Origin: Stenotrophomonas sp. ESTM1D_MKCIP4_1
Lineage (GTDB): Bacteria; Pseudomonadota; Gammaproteobacteria; Xanthomonadales; Xanthomonadaceae
Assembly (NCBI RefSeq): GCF_003086895.1
Contig: NZ_CP026004.1
Span: 1,958,731-2,022,730, forward strand
Length of the DNA stretch: 64,000 bases
Direction: 5' to 3'
Part shown: positions 54,520 to 63,742 of the stretch, piece by piece
Numbering within the stretch: the first letter of the stretch is position 1
Layout of the letters: each line of letters opens with the position of its first letter
The notes under the pieces: generated by a model
Told to the model about the DNA's origin: nothing
Seen by the model: only the letters and a program-made list of their open reading frames with translations
Databases searched by the model: none
Program-made: the position numbers and the translations under genes

Positions 54520-54876
54520 TCAGGCAGCCGGCCGCACGCGTTCCTGGATGAAAACGGTCAACGCGAGGCAAGCCATCGCCAGACCTTCCATCACCCGATC
54601 ACCCACATACTGATCCGGATCGCCATTCTGACGGGCGCGTTCCGCAGCCAGCAGAATCTCCTGCACCACACGCTGGCCCGCCAACGCGCAATCGGCATCC
54701 GCCAAGGCAATCCTCCGTCCCGGCACCAACTGGCGCTCAGGCCAGGGCCGGCCATCGGACGCACCACCGGCACCAATGCTGTGCAGGATGGCAATGAGAC
54801 TGTTGGGATCGAGGGCGGGATCGGAAGCGGCCGCTTCACGGATGGACGTGCGGGCAGCGGAGTAGGGCTTGCTCAT
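54520..54876 (-). CDS. Hypothetical small protein
   Basis: A 118-residue soluble protein from the ATG at 54876 (MSKPYSAART). The C-terminal half is helical: ADADCALAGQRVVQEILLAA, then a conserved-looking GLAMACLALTVFIQE. It is followed after 12 bases by the exported protein gene, so they probably form an operon. No motif recognised. Confidence 0.55.
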   Translation of the reverse strand: MSKPYSAARTSIREAAASDPALDPNSLIAILHSIGAGGASDGRPWPERQLVPGRRIALADADCALAGQRVVQEILLAAERARQNGDPDQYVGDRVMEGLAMACLALTVFIQERVRPAA

Positions 54877-55349
54877 GGTGTGGCTCCTAACGTGCAGGCA
54901 GAAGCCGCCACCGATAAAGGTGGCGGACGATGCGTGGTTCGAAACCCGGCATGCAATCAACCCGGCGGGCACAAGGCCCCCACGCACCGCCCGCCATAGT
55001 CGGCCGACGGTTGCCAGCCGACACCACTCAGGGAGTGATGCCGACTGACAAGCGCTTTTTACGATTGCATAACCGGAGTTTCGACGCCCCGACCACTAAT
55101 TTTCAGTGGCCTGGCTAGGATTACGCCCGGTTACGCAACGTGCCAAGGGGTAGGGGCAAATCCGCCAACTCCCATGACGCTTTCGGCATTGTCGCATAGC
55201 TCGGAATCGAGCCGAAAGCCTTGCCGGACTTGGCCCGGCCGGCCCCGGAAGGCAGACAAAATCCCCAAGCAGCGCATACTGGGAGGCGTGCTGAAATTAG
55301 GGCGAATACGACAGATTGAAGGGTTCTTCCCGTAGGAACGTGTAAGCAC
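54877..55349. other. Gene-poor stretch upstream of an IS remnant
   Basis: No credible gene is seen. It holds the promoter side of the small hypothetical gene, an inverted repeat around TCGGCCGACGG/CCAGCCGAC near 55000, and DNA near 55230-55330 that leads into the IS3 remnant. The minus-strand open frame here has no family-like features. Confidence 0.4.
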
Positions 55350-55538
55350 ATGCGTGAGCATCTGAAGCAATTCAGGTTGACTGCAATGTGTCGAGTCCTT
55401 GGCGTTAGCCGTAGCGGATACTGCGCATGGGCGGGCAATCCACACAGATCGCGTCGTCGTGAAGATGATCGTATCCGCAGTTTGATCAACCACGCCTGGC
55501 TGGCGAGCGGGACGGTTTACGGCTACTCCAGTGGGTGA
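55350..55538 (+). mobile_element. IS3-family transposase (OrfB) remnant
   Basis: The frame encodes FRLTAMCRVLGVSRSGYCAW, then RREDDRIRSLINHAW and GTVYGYSSG. This is the start of the OrfB/HTH_21 region of IS3-type transposases, where the next residues are normally YRKI and the rve catalytic core. Only about 60 residues are left and the core is missing. It could mark the insertion that delivered or disturbed neighbouring genes. Confidence 0.65.
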
Positions 55539-55561
55539 AGTAAGCAGAGATCAGATCGATC

Positions 55562-56204
55562 ATGGACCTTGCCGGAAAATGCATGCAGAAATTGCTTTAT
55601 CCAACGTCGTCCGTCTTCTCATATGACCCTCGATGGGCAGAGGTCCGCTTGGGGGCTGTCCCTGCGCTCTACTACATGGGCACCAGTTCAAGGTTCTTTG
55701 TCGATCAGAATCCAGGAGGAGATCGCGCCCTGGCCGCTGTTGCAGATGTAGTGGTCGACCAGCCGGGTGGCGCACTGAAATTGACGTTCGCCGTCAAGGA
55801 TAATCCTGTCGATTATCATTTATCTGCAGTAAGTGCCTTCGATCATCTTATTTTCGGACTTGTGTCTGCGCTGTTGCAGAACTCTGGCCTGACAGCAGGC
55901 GCTGCCGATGACAAGATCGATGTGGCCTGCGAGAACGGTGTCATAAGAACGTGCTACATCACCCGCGTGTTTGAAGGGTGCTCCCAGGTCGCTACGCTTT
56001 GTTCGTAAAGACGAAGGGCTTCATGTCGTCATTCCGAGTCCCCGATATCAGGCCCGGATAACCTCCCTGGCAATGAATGGAAGCCAGCTGCTCATCGGTT
56101 GTGACGACGGAGTCACCGTGGGAAGGATGCTCTCCCTTCCTCAGCCCATCTTGACGTTCTTCACTGAAGTGGTCGACGAATTGCGGGACGCTGCGGGTAG
56201 ATGA
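55562..56204 (+). pseudogene. Hypothetical gene with apparent frameshift near 55970-56005
   Basis: The first frame (55562-56008, 148 residues) has FFVDQNPGGDRALAAVADVV and AFDHLIFGLVSALLQNSGLT and runs out of homologous-looking sequence near VFEGCS. A second frame from about 55971 to 56204 continues with RFVRKDEGLHVVIPSPRYQA and ends VDELRDAAGR. The two read naturally as one protein of about 210 residues with a single-base shift. Two overlapping genes is the alternative, with a TTG start at 55971. It follows an IS3 remnant. No family recognised. Confidence 0.45.
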
Positions 56205-56322
56205 TGACTGCCCTTCTGACTGGCGATCAAATCGAGAGCTTCTTCCTGCGCACTGCCTTCCCAGCAACCCCATTCCCCGCACCCAGGCGTTGAACCCTCC
56301 ACCCTCCCGCTGGAGCCGTCCA

Positions 56323-59232
56323 ATGCCCCTCGTCCTCCGCAACGCCCCCCGTGTGCTGGCCCTGTTGCTCGGCACCCTGGCCGGGTCTGCCTACGCACAG
56401 TCTCGCCCGGCCGTCCGGGCGCTTGCTCCAGCCCCCCTGCTGCAGGTTGCCGGTGCCGAGCAGGCCATCGAGCTGCGCCAGGCCAGCATCGAGGGAGAGG
56501 TCCACGCCGGCGTCGCCCAGACCCGCATCACCTTGCAGTTCCACAACCCGAACCGGCGCGCGATGGAAGGCGAGCTGCAGTTCCCGTTGGCCGAAGGCCA
56601 GCAGATCAGCGGCTTTGCATTGGACATCAATGGCGAGCTGCGCGATGCGGTGCCCGTGCCCAAGGATCGTGGCCGCCAGGTCTTCGAGGAGATCGCCCGT
56701 CGCGGGGTCGACCCGGGTCTGCTGGAGCAGACGGCCGGCAACCAGTTCCGCCTGCGCATCTACCCGCTGCCGGCCGGTGGCATTCGTCGCGTGCAGCTGG
56801 TGCTGCGCGAGCCGCTGGCCTTCTCCAACCAAGGCTGGCGGTGGATGCTGCCGTTGCAGTTCGCGGCCAACGCCGCCTCGGTTGAGCTGAATCTGCAGGC
56901 GCCGGGCGAAGTCACTGCAGGAATCGCCCCGTTCCGCATCGACGCGGGCCGGTTGCAGTGGCGGGGCAAGGGGTCTCAGTTGCCGGCGCAGCTTCAATGG
57001 AACCTTCCCGCCGCACGCCGGGCAGACGTGCAGGTGGCAAAGTGGGAGGACGGCCACTACCTGCTGGCGCAGTTGCCGGTGCCGGTGAGCCGCGCGCCGC
57101 GCACCGTGCCAGGCGAGGTTGGCCTGCTGTGGGACGGTTCGGGATCGTCCGGACAGCGCGACCGCACGCGCGAGTTCGCATTGCTGGATCGGTACTTCGC
57201 TGCCATGGGCAATGGCACGGTCGCGCTGACCGTGCTGCGCGACCGCGCCGAGCCGGTGCGTCGCTTCCGCATCCAGGGTGGCAACTGGAGTGCGCTGCGC
57301 GCGGCACTGCAGGCGGTTCGCCCGGATGGCGCCAGTGCGCTGGCCGGATGGCAGCCGCAGCCGACCGTAAAGGAATATCTGCTGCTCAGCGACGGCCTGC
57401 TGACCTATGGGCCGCAGACGCTGCCCGTCCTGGCGGCGGATCAACGCCTGTTCGCAATCAGCAGCGCTGGCGCCCGCACCGACACCACCCGCCTGCGGGG
57501 TTGGAGCGAGGCGCATGGTGGGCGTTTCGTGCCCGTGGGTACGGACGTGGATGCCGCCGCCCGCGAACTGCTGTCCGCACCGTTGGACATCCAGATCGAT
57601 GCCGGGCGTGGCGTACAGGATGTGGTGATCGATCGCCGCAGTGAAGCGCAGGGCTGGGTGTGGCTGCATGCGCGCCTGGCCGCCGATGGCGTGCCGATGC
57701 GCGTGCGGGTTGCCGTTGGTGAGTGGCAGGCGCTGCCACCTGCCCGCCGCAGTGACGACGGAGATCTGCTGGCCGGGCTGTGGGCGCAGGCGCGCCTGCA
57801 GCAGTTGGCGGTGGACCGGCGCAGCAACCGCGAGGCGATGCACCGTCTGTCCCAGCAGTTCGGCATGGTCGGGCCGGACACGTCACTGATCGTTCTGGAG
57901 ACGCTGCAGGACTACCTGCGCTATGCGATCCGCCCCGCCGGAGCGCTGCGCGCCGACTATGACCGTGGATATGCCCGCCAGGTCGCCGATCGTGCGGCCG
58001 AGGATCGCCGCCGCCTCGACAAGGTTGCCGCGCAGTGGAATGAGCGCCAGCAGTGGTGGAACCGCAGCTGGCCGAAGCAGGCGCCGCCGTCTGCGGCCAA
58101 GGAGATCCTGGCCAACGATGCGGCGGCCAGTGCACCGATGGCCCTGCTTGCCGCGCCAGCACCCGCGGCACCGCCGCCGCCCGCGCCGATGATGGCGGCC
58201 GAATCGCGGATGGAGTCCGCGCGTGCGCGCCGGCAGGCCCCGTCGTCAGAGGCAGCATCACTGGATGCCACGGGTGCGAGTGCATCGGCTGCCGAGGCAG
58301 CACCTTCGCCCGCCAACGGCGGCCAGCTCGGCATCCAGTTGGCAGCGTGGCAGCCGGACTCGCCGGTAGCCCGGCGCCTGCGGCAAGGCCCGCCCGCCCA
58401 GCTGTACGAGCGCTACCTGGCCGAGCGCGCCGCGCATGCCGACAGCAGCGCGTTCTTCCTGGACGTGGCTGACCTGCTGCTGCAGCAGAACCAGCGTGAG
58501 CTGGCACTGCGCGTGCTCTCCAACCTGGCGGAGATGGACCTGGACAATCGCCATCTGCTGCGCGTGCTCGGCTATCGGTTGCTGCAGGCCGACGCACCGG
58601 CACTGGCCGTGCCGGTGTTCGAGCAGGTGCTGGCGATGGGTCAGGAAGAGCCGCAGAGCTTCCGCGATCTGGGCCTGGCGCTGGCGGCGGCCGGCAAGCC
58701 GCAGCAGGCGCTCGAACCGCTGTACCAGGTCGTGGTGCGTCCGTGGGATGGCCGCTTCGATGGGATCGCCCTGATCGCGCTGGACGAACTGACCAACCTG
58801 GTATCACGCAGCCGCCCGAAGCTGGACACCCGGGGAATCGACCCGCGTCTGCTGCAGCCCATGCCGCTGGACCTGCGGGTGGTGCTGGCCTGGGATGCCG
58901 ACAACAGCGACATGGACCTGTGGGTGACCGACCCCAACGGTGAGCGCGCGTACTACGGTAACCGCCTTACCTACCAAGGCGGGCAGATGTCGCAGGACTT
59001 CACTGGCGGCTATGGCCCCGAGCAGTTCTCACTGCGCGATGCCAAGCCGGGCAAATACAAGGTGGAGGCCAACTACTTCGGCAGTCGCCAGCAGCTGGTG
59101 ACCGGTGCCACCACGCTGATGCTGCGCCTGACCACGCACTGGGGCACGCCGCAGCAGAAGGATCAGATGGTCACCTTGCGGCTGAAGGACCGAGCCGAGA
59201 CGGTGTTGGTGGGCGAATTCGAGGTGCAGTAG
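56323..59232 (+). CDS. Exported VIT/VWA-type protein with TPRs and C-terminal DUF2135
   Basis: A 969-residue protein with GGAG before the ATG at 56323 and a signal peptide (VLALLLGTLAGSAYAQ). The VIT domain (about 45-170) has ELQFPLAEGQQISGFALDIN and a VFEEIARRGVDPGLLEQ motif. A degenerate VWA region (about 265-420) starts VGLLWDGSGSSGQRDR, where the MIDAS DxSxS reads DGSGS. A proline/alanine-rich linker and TPR-like helices (about 690-830) follow. The C-terminal DUF2135 domain has LAWDADNSDMDLWVTDPNGE. Comparable proteins are predicted envelope proteins of unknown role. The TAG stop is within a REP GTAG. Confidence 0.82.
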   Translation: MPLVLRNAPRVLALLLGTLAGSAYAQSRPAVRALAPAPLLQVAGAEQAIELRQASIEGEVHAGVAQTRITLQFHNPNRRAMEGELQFPLAEGQQISGFALDINGELRDAVPVPKDRGRQVFEEIARRGVDPGLLEQTAGNQFRLRIYPLPAGGIRRVQLVLREPLAFSNQGWRWMLPLQFAANAASVELNLQAPGEVTAGIAPFRIDAGRLQWRGKGSQLPAQLQWNLPAARRADVQVAKWEDGHYLLAQLPVPVSRAPRTVPGEVGLLWDGSGSSGQRDRTREFALLDRYFAAMGNGTVALTVLRDRAEPVRRFRIQGGNWSALRAALQAVRPDGASALAGWQPQPTVKEYLLLSDGLLTYGPQTLPVLAADQRLFAISSAGARTDTTRLRGWSEAHGGRFVPVGTDVDAAARELLSAPLDIQIDAGRGVQDVVIDRRSEAQGWVWLHARLAADGVPMRVRVAVGEWQALPPARRSDDGDLLAGLWAQARLQQLAVDRRSNREAMHRLSQQFGMVGPDTSLIVLETLQDYLRYAIRPAGALRADYDRGYARQVADRAAEDRRRLDKVAAQWNERQQWWNRSWPKQAPPSAAKEILANDAAASAPMALLAAPAPAAPPPPAPMMAAESRMESARARRQAPSSEAASLDATGASASAAEAAPSPANGGQLGIQLAAWQPDSPVARRLRQGPPAQLYERYLAERAAHADSSAFFLDVADLLLQQNQRELALRVLSNLAEMDLDNRHLLRVLGYRLLQADAPALAVPVFEQVLAMGQEEPQSFRDLGLALAAAGKPQQALEPLYQVVVRPWDGRFDGIALIALDELTNLVSRSRPKLDTRGIDPRLLQPMPLDLRVVLAWDADNSDMDLWVTDPNGERAYYGNRLTYQGGQMSQDFTGGYGPEQFSLRDAKPGKYKVEANYFGSRQQLVTGATTLMLRLTTHWGTPQQKDQMVTLRLKDRAETVLVGEFEVQ

Positions 59233-59303
59233 AGCCACGCCATGCGTGGCTGCTGCACGGCGTCGGAACGGCCGATCCACGCATGGCGTGGATCTACCGG
59301 GGC
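59229..59303. repeat. Two SMAG-type REPs
   Basis: GTAGAGCCACGCCATGCGTG, whose GTAG holds the stop of the VIT/VWA gene at 59230-59232, then ATCCACGCATGGCGTGGAT ending in CTAC. They are followed by about 110 bases without a recognisable feature. Confidence 0.85.
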
Positions 59304-59413
59304 CCGTCCTGCATCGCGGGTGCGTGGGGAACCGGCGCGGAATAGCGGCGGAGGACCTGGACCTGCTCGACCGGGCATTCTGGGTAAACCCAGTGCGTCC
59401 ATTGTGTGACGAG

Positions 59414-59656
59414 CTATTCGGTACGCACGCCGCGAACGTGCGGATGCGCGGATTCCGACGGGAGCAGGACCAGGATGAGTCCGGCTTTCTGTCCCGTGCT
59501 GACCATCAGCCCATGGGGTCGTGCTTCATCAGGGTTGTCGAACAGGATGAGGTCGACCAACGCTTCATAAGGCCATGCCGCTGGAAAGCGGAAGACGGTT
59601 CCATGGCTCAGTACATCGTCGGTGAGCTGGATCAGGGGGCGAGGGGACGCGGTCAT
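59414..59656 (-). CDS. Imm45-like immunity protein
   Basis: An 80-residue soluble protein. The pattern is HGTVFRFPAAWPYEALVDLI, GLMVSTGQKAGLILVLLPSE, which matches my memory of Imm45-type immunity proteins (RfPa...yEA...aGli...LPxES). Start at 59656 overlaps the stop of the PAP2 phosphatase gene by four bases. No toxin is adjacent. An orphan immunity gene coupled to a lipid phosphatase is unusual. Confidence 0.55.
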   Translation of the reverse strand: MTASPRPLIQLTDDVLSHGTVFRFPAAWPYEALVDLILFDNPDEARPHGLMVSTGQKAGLILVLLPSESAHPHVRGVRTE

Positions 59657-60633
59657 TGTGATGCGCCGGGCTGCGGCTGCCGCGGAATCCACCGCGCCAG
59701 CGCAATGCCGCCACCGAGGATCAGCAGTGTGCCGACGGTGTGCCACAGCAGTTCGGTGATGGGTGCATCCGGCAACGGAATCCTCTGCGCCAGCCATTCA
59801 ATCACCGGCCGCGCCAGCAGGTAGACCACCACAACGCCCAGCACCCGCAGCACGCGTGGCACGACGCCCTGTGGGTCGGCGGGCCAGCCACGCCACTGCA
59901 GCCATGCCACCAGCAGCGCGAGTGCGAGCAGGCGTGCGGCTTCGCCCAGCGGTACGAGCGGTGTCCACAGCGAGGCCCAGGCCAGCGACACGCCCAGGCC
60001 CAGCAGAACCGGCACCTGCCAGCGCCGGGCCGCGCGCAGCCCCGGCATCAACTGCCAGGCCAGCACGGCCACGCCGATGCCGATCAGCCAGCCGGCCAGC
60101 ACGTCGGCCAGGAAGTGCCGGCCCAGGTACATGCGCGAGATGGCCATCAGCAGCGGCCAGCCCAACGCCAGCGTCCATCGCGGCCAGCGGCGGCGGATGC
60201 CGAAGGCCCACAGCAGACCCACGCACGCAGCCGTCGCCACGCCGACATGGCCACTATTGAAGCCGTAATCGGCGTCGGGCTGCGCTCTCAGCATCGCCGT
60301 GGCCTGTGCATCCGGCAGTGCCCAGAAGGTGCGGCCGCCGCCATCCACCACGAACGGATGGGACGGCTCGCCCTTGTCCAGCACCGCCGCATCCACGTCG
60401 GAAGGGCGGGGCAGGGCGGCGCTCTGTTTGATCGCATGCGTGGCACAGGCCATCAGCAGCACTGCCAGCATCACGCAGAGACCGGCGCGCAGTCGTGCCC
60501 CGAAGGCGCACACCAGGATCAGCGCGGTATAAGCCATCTCGTAGCCGAGCAGGCTGATGAACTGCATCAGCGACAGAACCCAGCCGCTGTCGAAAGTGTG
60601 TTGCAACCACAGGTGCCATTGCGTCTGGAACAT
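59653..60633 (-). CDS. PAP2-family membrane phosphatase
   Basis: A 326-residue inner-membrane protein with about eight helices. The acid-phosphatase motifs are KQSAALPRP (C1), FNSGHVG (C2, with serine in PSGH replaced by asparagine-serine order NSGH) and SRMYLGRHFLADVL (C3). This is a lipid phosphatase of the type that acts on phosphatidate or undecaprenyl pyrophosphate. The C-terminal third adds three further hydrophobic segments. The gene overlaps the Imm45-like gene downstream. Confidence 0.88.
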   Translation of the reverse strand: MFQTQWHLWLQHTFDSGWVLSLMQFISLLGYEMAYTALILVCAFGARLRAGLCVMLAVLLMACATHAIKQSAALPRPSDVDAAVLDKGEPSHPFVVDGGGRTFWALPDAQATAMLRAQPDADYGFNSGHVGVATAACVGLLWAFGIRRRWPRWTLALGWPLLMAISRMYLGRHFLADVLAGWLIGIGVAVLAWQLMPGLRAARRWQVPVLLGLGVSLAWASLWTPLVPLGEAARLLALALLVAWLQWRGWPADPQGVVPRVLRVLGVVVVYLLARPVIEWLAQRIPLPDAPITELLWHTVGTLLILGGGIALARWIPRQPQPGASQ

Positions 60634-60669
60634 CCGTTGTCCTCATCGTCCGTGGGTCGTCAGGCCAGG

Positions 60670-60728
60670 TAGAGCCGAGCCGATGCTCGGCTCATGGCCA
60701 GCGCAGCCGAGTGTGGACTCGGCACTAC
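60670..60728. repeat. Two opposed SMAG-type REPs
   Basis: GTAGAGCCGAGCCGATGCTC begins near 60671, and CAGCCGAGTGTGGACTCGG ends with CTAC at 60725-60728, which holds the stop of the acyltransferase gene. Confidence 0.85.
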
Positions 60729-61930
60729 AGCGGCGCAACGCGCGCTACGGGCCGCGTTGACGATCCGGCACGCAGGCCGAACAGGGGCCGCAGCCAGCGC
60801 ACGCGGCGGATGAGCAGTTCGTGGATGAGCAGGCAGCCGCCAAAGGTGCCGGCCACAAGCAGCGCAGGCTCAAGCCAGGGACCCAGCTGCAACGGACGCA
60901 ACGCATACAGGAGCACGATCAGCACGGTCTGGTGCAGGATGTACCAGCCGAAAACGGCCTCCCGGCAATAAGCCAGGCCCGGCCACGGCCGCGACAGCAG
61001 TACCCGCGCCCAACCAAACAAGGCCAGCAGCATGCACCACGTGTAGAGCGCGCGGCCGATGCGTTCGGTCTGGCCCCACGGCAGCGCCAACACCCAGGCA
61101 TCCAGGTCGCCCACGTCCGGCAACCGCGCCAGCGCACGGATGCCCAGCTCCAGGCACACCCCGAGCAGGGCCAGGGCCAGGGTCAGGCGACGTCCGCGCA
61201 CCAGCAGGTCCCACCCGCGCTGCCAGCGGGCTGCAAGAAATCCACCGAGGAACAGGGGCAGCGATTCGGCGTGCACGTAGACGTCGTTCAACAGGGCGTG
61301 GGTGGGCGGCCAACGTGGCATCAACACCAGCAGCGCCCAGGCCAGCCACGCGACCGGCAGCACCAGCAGCAGGCCGCCCAGCACGCGGTCACCCGGCTGC
61401 CAGCGCGGCAGCGCTCCGCGCAGTGGCCGCAGCAGGCTGGCCAGCGCCACGGCCAGGACGGTGTAGGGCAGCAGGTAAGCCAGGTACCAGAGGTGGTTCC
61501 AGGTGAAGCCGTACTCGGCACCCGTGAAGTGCGCGCCGGGCCAGGGCCGGAACTGCCAGTAGCGCCACAGGAACCGGGCCAGCCCCGGCGCCACGTCGCC
61601 CTTGTCCAGCGCCTCGCAGTAGGCCTGCAGGGACACGACCGCGACGATGCCGAACAGCAGGGGCAGCTGCAGGCGCCAGCAACGACGCAGGGTATGCCGC
61701 AGCCGGCCGTGGTCGGGCAGGGACAGGCCCAGCGCGATGCCGCTGATGGCGAACAGCAGGGGCATGCGCCATCGGTTCATTGCGATCATCGGCCATTGCA
61801 GCCACTCGGCGGTGTAGGCGCTCTTGAGGTGGAAATTCCAGCCGGCCACGTAAGCCATGGCGGCGTGGTAGAGGATCAGCAAGGCAAAGGCGGCAACGCG
61901 CAGGGTGTCGAGATCGTGGCGACGGTGCAT
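60725..61930 (-). CDS. Acyltransferase family 3 membrane protein
   Basis: A 401-residue protein with ten or more membrane helices. The N-terminus has RRHDLDTLRVAAFALLILYH, where the arginine and histidine are the conserved residues of acyltransferase-3 (OafA/YrhL and MdoC type). MPLLFAISGIALGLS and WYLAYLLPYTVLA are also typical. It would transfer an acyl or succinyl group to a glycan or lipid headgroup at the membrane; the acceptor is unknown. Divergent from the LytTR regulator gene, it is the likely regulatory target of that protein. Confidence 0.87.
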   Translation of the reverse strand: MHRRHDLDTLRVAAFALLILYHAAMAYVAGWNFHLKSAYTAEWLQWPMIAMNRWRMPLLFAISGIALGLSLPDHGRLRHTLRRCWRLQLPLLFGIVAVVSLQAYCEALDKGDVAPGLARFLWRYWQFRPWPGAHFTGAEYGFTWNHLWYLAYLLPYTVLAVALASLLRPLRGALPRWQPGDRVLGGLLLVLPVAWLAWALLVLMPRWPPTHALLNDVYVHAESLPLFLGGFLAARWQRGWDLLVRGRRLTLALALLGVCLELGIRALARLPDVGDLDAWVLALPWGQTERIGRALYTWCMLLALFGWARVLLSRPWPGLAYCREAVFGWYILHQTVLIVLLYALRPLQLGPWLEPALLVAGTFGGCLLIHELLIRRVRWLRPLFGLRAGSSTRPVARVAPL

Positions 61931-61981
61931 GGGCGGCAGGCATCAGGAGGACGCTGCACCTTCCGCCGGGCAAGGCCTGGG

Positions 61982-62049
61982 CGCCATTGGACGGGGTGTA
62001 GTGGCGGGTGCGCAGGGGCCAATGGCGGGTTGGCTGGGACCAATGGCGG
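61982..62049. promoter_or_regulatory. CCAATGGCGG repeats, candidate LytTR operator
   Basis: CCAATGGCGG occurs at 62019-62028 and 62040-62049, a start-to-start distance of 21 bases, and an inverted CGCCATTGG lies at 61982-61990. A weaker CAATGGGCGG follows at 62075. LytTR proteins typically bind two direct repeats of about 9 bp spaced by two helical turns. The sites lie in the 153-base gap between the divergent acyltransferase and LytTR genes. Confidence 0.5.
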
Positions 62050-62083
62050 ATGCGTCTGGGCCCGGATGGGCAACAATGGGCGG

Positions 62084-62968
62084 ATGGATAATGGAGATCC
62101 GGCGGCGTCGCCCGCCCTTGATGCAGAACGGCTGCGACGCCCCGTGCTGGACGCCCTGTTCTGGTCGCTGCTGTTCCTGGGCACTGCCTCGGGCAACGTT
62201 CTGGCGAAGTGGATGCGGGCGCTGCGTGATGAGCAGCCGTTCCCGGCCGGGGCGATTTCGATCGAGGAGTTCAGCAGTGCGCTGGCCAGCCTGGGCCTGC
62301 TGGTGCTGCTGCATGGGGCCGCGCGGCGATGGCCGTTGCATGCCGATACCTGGCGGCAGCGCATCGGCTTCTATGTGCTGGGAGGTATTGCCTGGTGGCT
62401 GCTGCACGTCAGTGCGATGGTGCTGCTGCGCAAGCTGGCGTTCGGCCTGCTTGGCCAGCACTACACCTACGGCGACTGGCCGGCGCAGTGGTTCTATGAG
62501 TTCTTCAAGGACGTGCAGACGTACAGCCTGCTGGTGATCGCGGTGCATGCCGTGGCCTGGTTCGGACGCCAGCGGCAGGGTGAAGCGCATCTGCTGGCGC
62601 CGCCCGAGGAGGGCCCGCCAGTTGAACCGGTCGAACGCCCGCAGCACTTCCTGGTACGCAAGCTGGGCAAGGAATTCCTGGTTGCCACCGCGGATGTGGA
62701 GTACGCCCAGGCGGCGGGCAATTATGTGAACCTGCGGGTGCGCGGCCATGACTATCCGCTGCGCATCACCATGGCGGTGCTGGAACAGCGCCTGGATCCG
62801 GCCGTGTTCCTGCGCCCGCACCGCAGCTGGCTGATCCACCGCGGCCACCTGCGCTCGATCGAGCCGTTGGACGGGGGTGAAGCCCTGCTGCACATGGCCG
62901 ACGGCGCCAGGGTGCCCTGCAGCCGGCGGCAGCTGCCGCTGCTGCGGCAGGCGCTGGCAGGTGCCTGA
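62084..62968 (+). CDS. Membrane-anchored LytTR-type transcription regulator
   Basis: A 294-residue protein with four predicted membrane helices in the N-terminal half (VLDALFWSLLFLGTA, LASLGLLVLLHGA, YVLGGIAWWLLHVSAMVLL, LLVIAVHAVAWF) and a C-terminal LytTR DNA-binding domain (about 186-290). That domain has HFLVRKLGKEFLV, DVEYAQAAGNYVNLRV, FLRPHRSWLIHR and a final helix. There is no receiver domain. A start at 62066 is also possible. It probably senses the envelope and regulates the divergent acyltransferase and itself. Confidence 0.85.
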   Translation: MDNGDPAASPALDAERLRRPVLDALFWSLLFLGTASGNVLAKWMRALRDEQPFPAGAISIEEFSSALASLGLLVLLHGAARRWPLHADTWRQRIGFYVLGGIAWWLLHVSAMVLLRKLAFGLLGQHYTYGDWPAQWFYEFFKDVQTYSLLVIAVHAVAWFGRQRQGEAHLLAPPEEGPPVEPVERPQHFLVRKLGKEFLVATADVEYAQAAGNYVNLRVRGHDYPLRITMAVLEQRLDPAVFLRPHRSWLIHRGHLRSIEPLDGGEALLHMADGARVPCSRRQLPLLRQALAGA

Positions 62969-63001
62969 ACGGGCGGGCCGCTGGGCCCGCCCGCGCAAGG
63001 C

Positions 63002-63742
63002 TTACTTCTTGTCTTTCTTGATCATCGTGTCGATGCGCGCGGCGCGGGCTTCCGAGCCCGGGTGCGAGGACATCAGGCCGCCTTCGCTGGACAGCTTGCG
63101 GAACATGCTGGCCAGGGCCGCCGGATCATAGTTGTGGCGCTTCATGAACTGGTAGCCGTACTCGTCAGCGGCGCTTTCTTCCTTCTGCGAGAACTGGGCG
63201 TTGATGAAGCTCTCGCCCAGTTCGCCGAGCTGGCCCTGGCTGAGCTGGGTCAGATTGCCGTTGCCGGACGCGGCCAGGCCTTCACGGCCGGCCGAGGTGA
63301 GCAGGGCGGTGCGCATCTTGGTCTTGCTGTGGCCGAGCTTCACATGGCCGATTTCGTGGCCGATTACGCCACGCACTTCGTCGTCGCTGGCCATGTCCAT
63401 CAGGCCGCTGTAAACGCGTACGCAGCCGTTGGCCATCGCCCAGGCATTGACGTCGGCGGTGCGGTAGACCTTGAAGTTCAGGTTCAGGCCGTCCTCGTTG
63501 GCCAGGCCCTGGGTGATCTTCGCCAGGCGCTGGGCATAGGGGTCGTTGCCGGTCACCACCTGGTTTTCCTTGTCCATGTAGGCGCAGGCCTGGTCGGCGG
63601 CCGCCGAGACTTCCGCGTCGGACAGGGTCAGGGCCTTGCCGGCCTTCATGCCGGTGCTGGTCAGGCCCTTCAGGTCGATGGCCGAGGCATTGGCGGCCAG
63701 CAGGCAGGCGGCCAGGCACAGGGTGGAACGGATGATCGTCAT
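63002..63742 (-). CDS. M48-family zinc metallopeptidase (LoiP/YggG-like)
   Basis: A 246-residue exported peptidase. Signal peptide LCLAACLLAANASA. GVIGHEIGHVKLGHSK contains the HExxH zinc motif, and EESAADEYGY has the third ligand glutamate and the conserved D. The M48 fold continues to SSHPGSEARAARI. This group takes part in outer-membrane protein quality control (LoiP/BepA). A canonical lipobox is not clear; the LAAC near residue 13 might serve as one. Confidence 0.88.
   Translation of the reverse strand: MTIIRSTLCLAACLLAANASAIDLKGLTSTGMKAGKALTLSDAEVSAAADQACAYMDKENQVVTGNDPYAQRLAKITQGLANEDGLNLNFKVYRTADVNAWAMANGCVRVYSGLMDMASDDEVRGVIGHEIGHVKLGHSKTKMRTALLTSAGREGLAASGNGNLTQLSQGQLGELGESFINAQFSQKEESAADEYGYQFMKRHNYDPAALASMFRKLSSEGGLMSSHPGSEARAARIDTMIKKDKK

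Noticed and set aside
55131..55493. Minus-strand open frame near the IS3 remnant
   Set aside because: It lacks family-like motifs and lies opposite the recognisable transposase fragment.
60821..62083. Long upstream in-frame extension of the LytTR gene
   Set aside because: It runs antisense to the acyltransferase gene and through the operator-like repeats; the LytTR protein starts with its first membrane helix after 62084.
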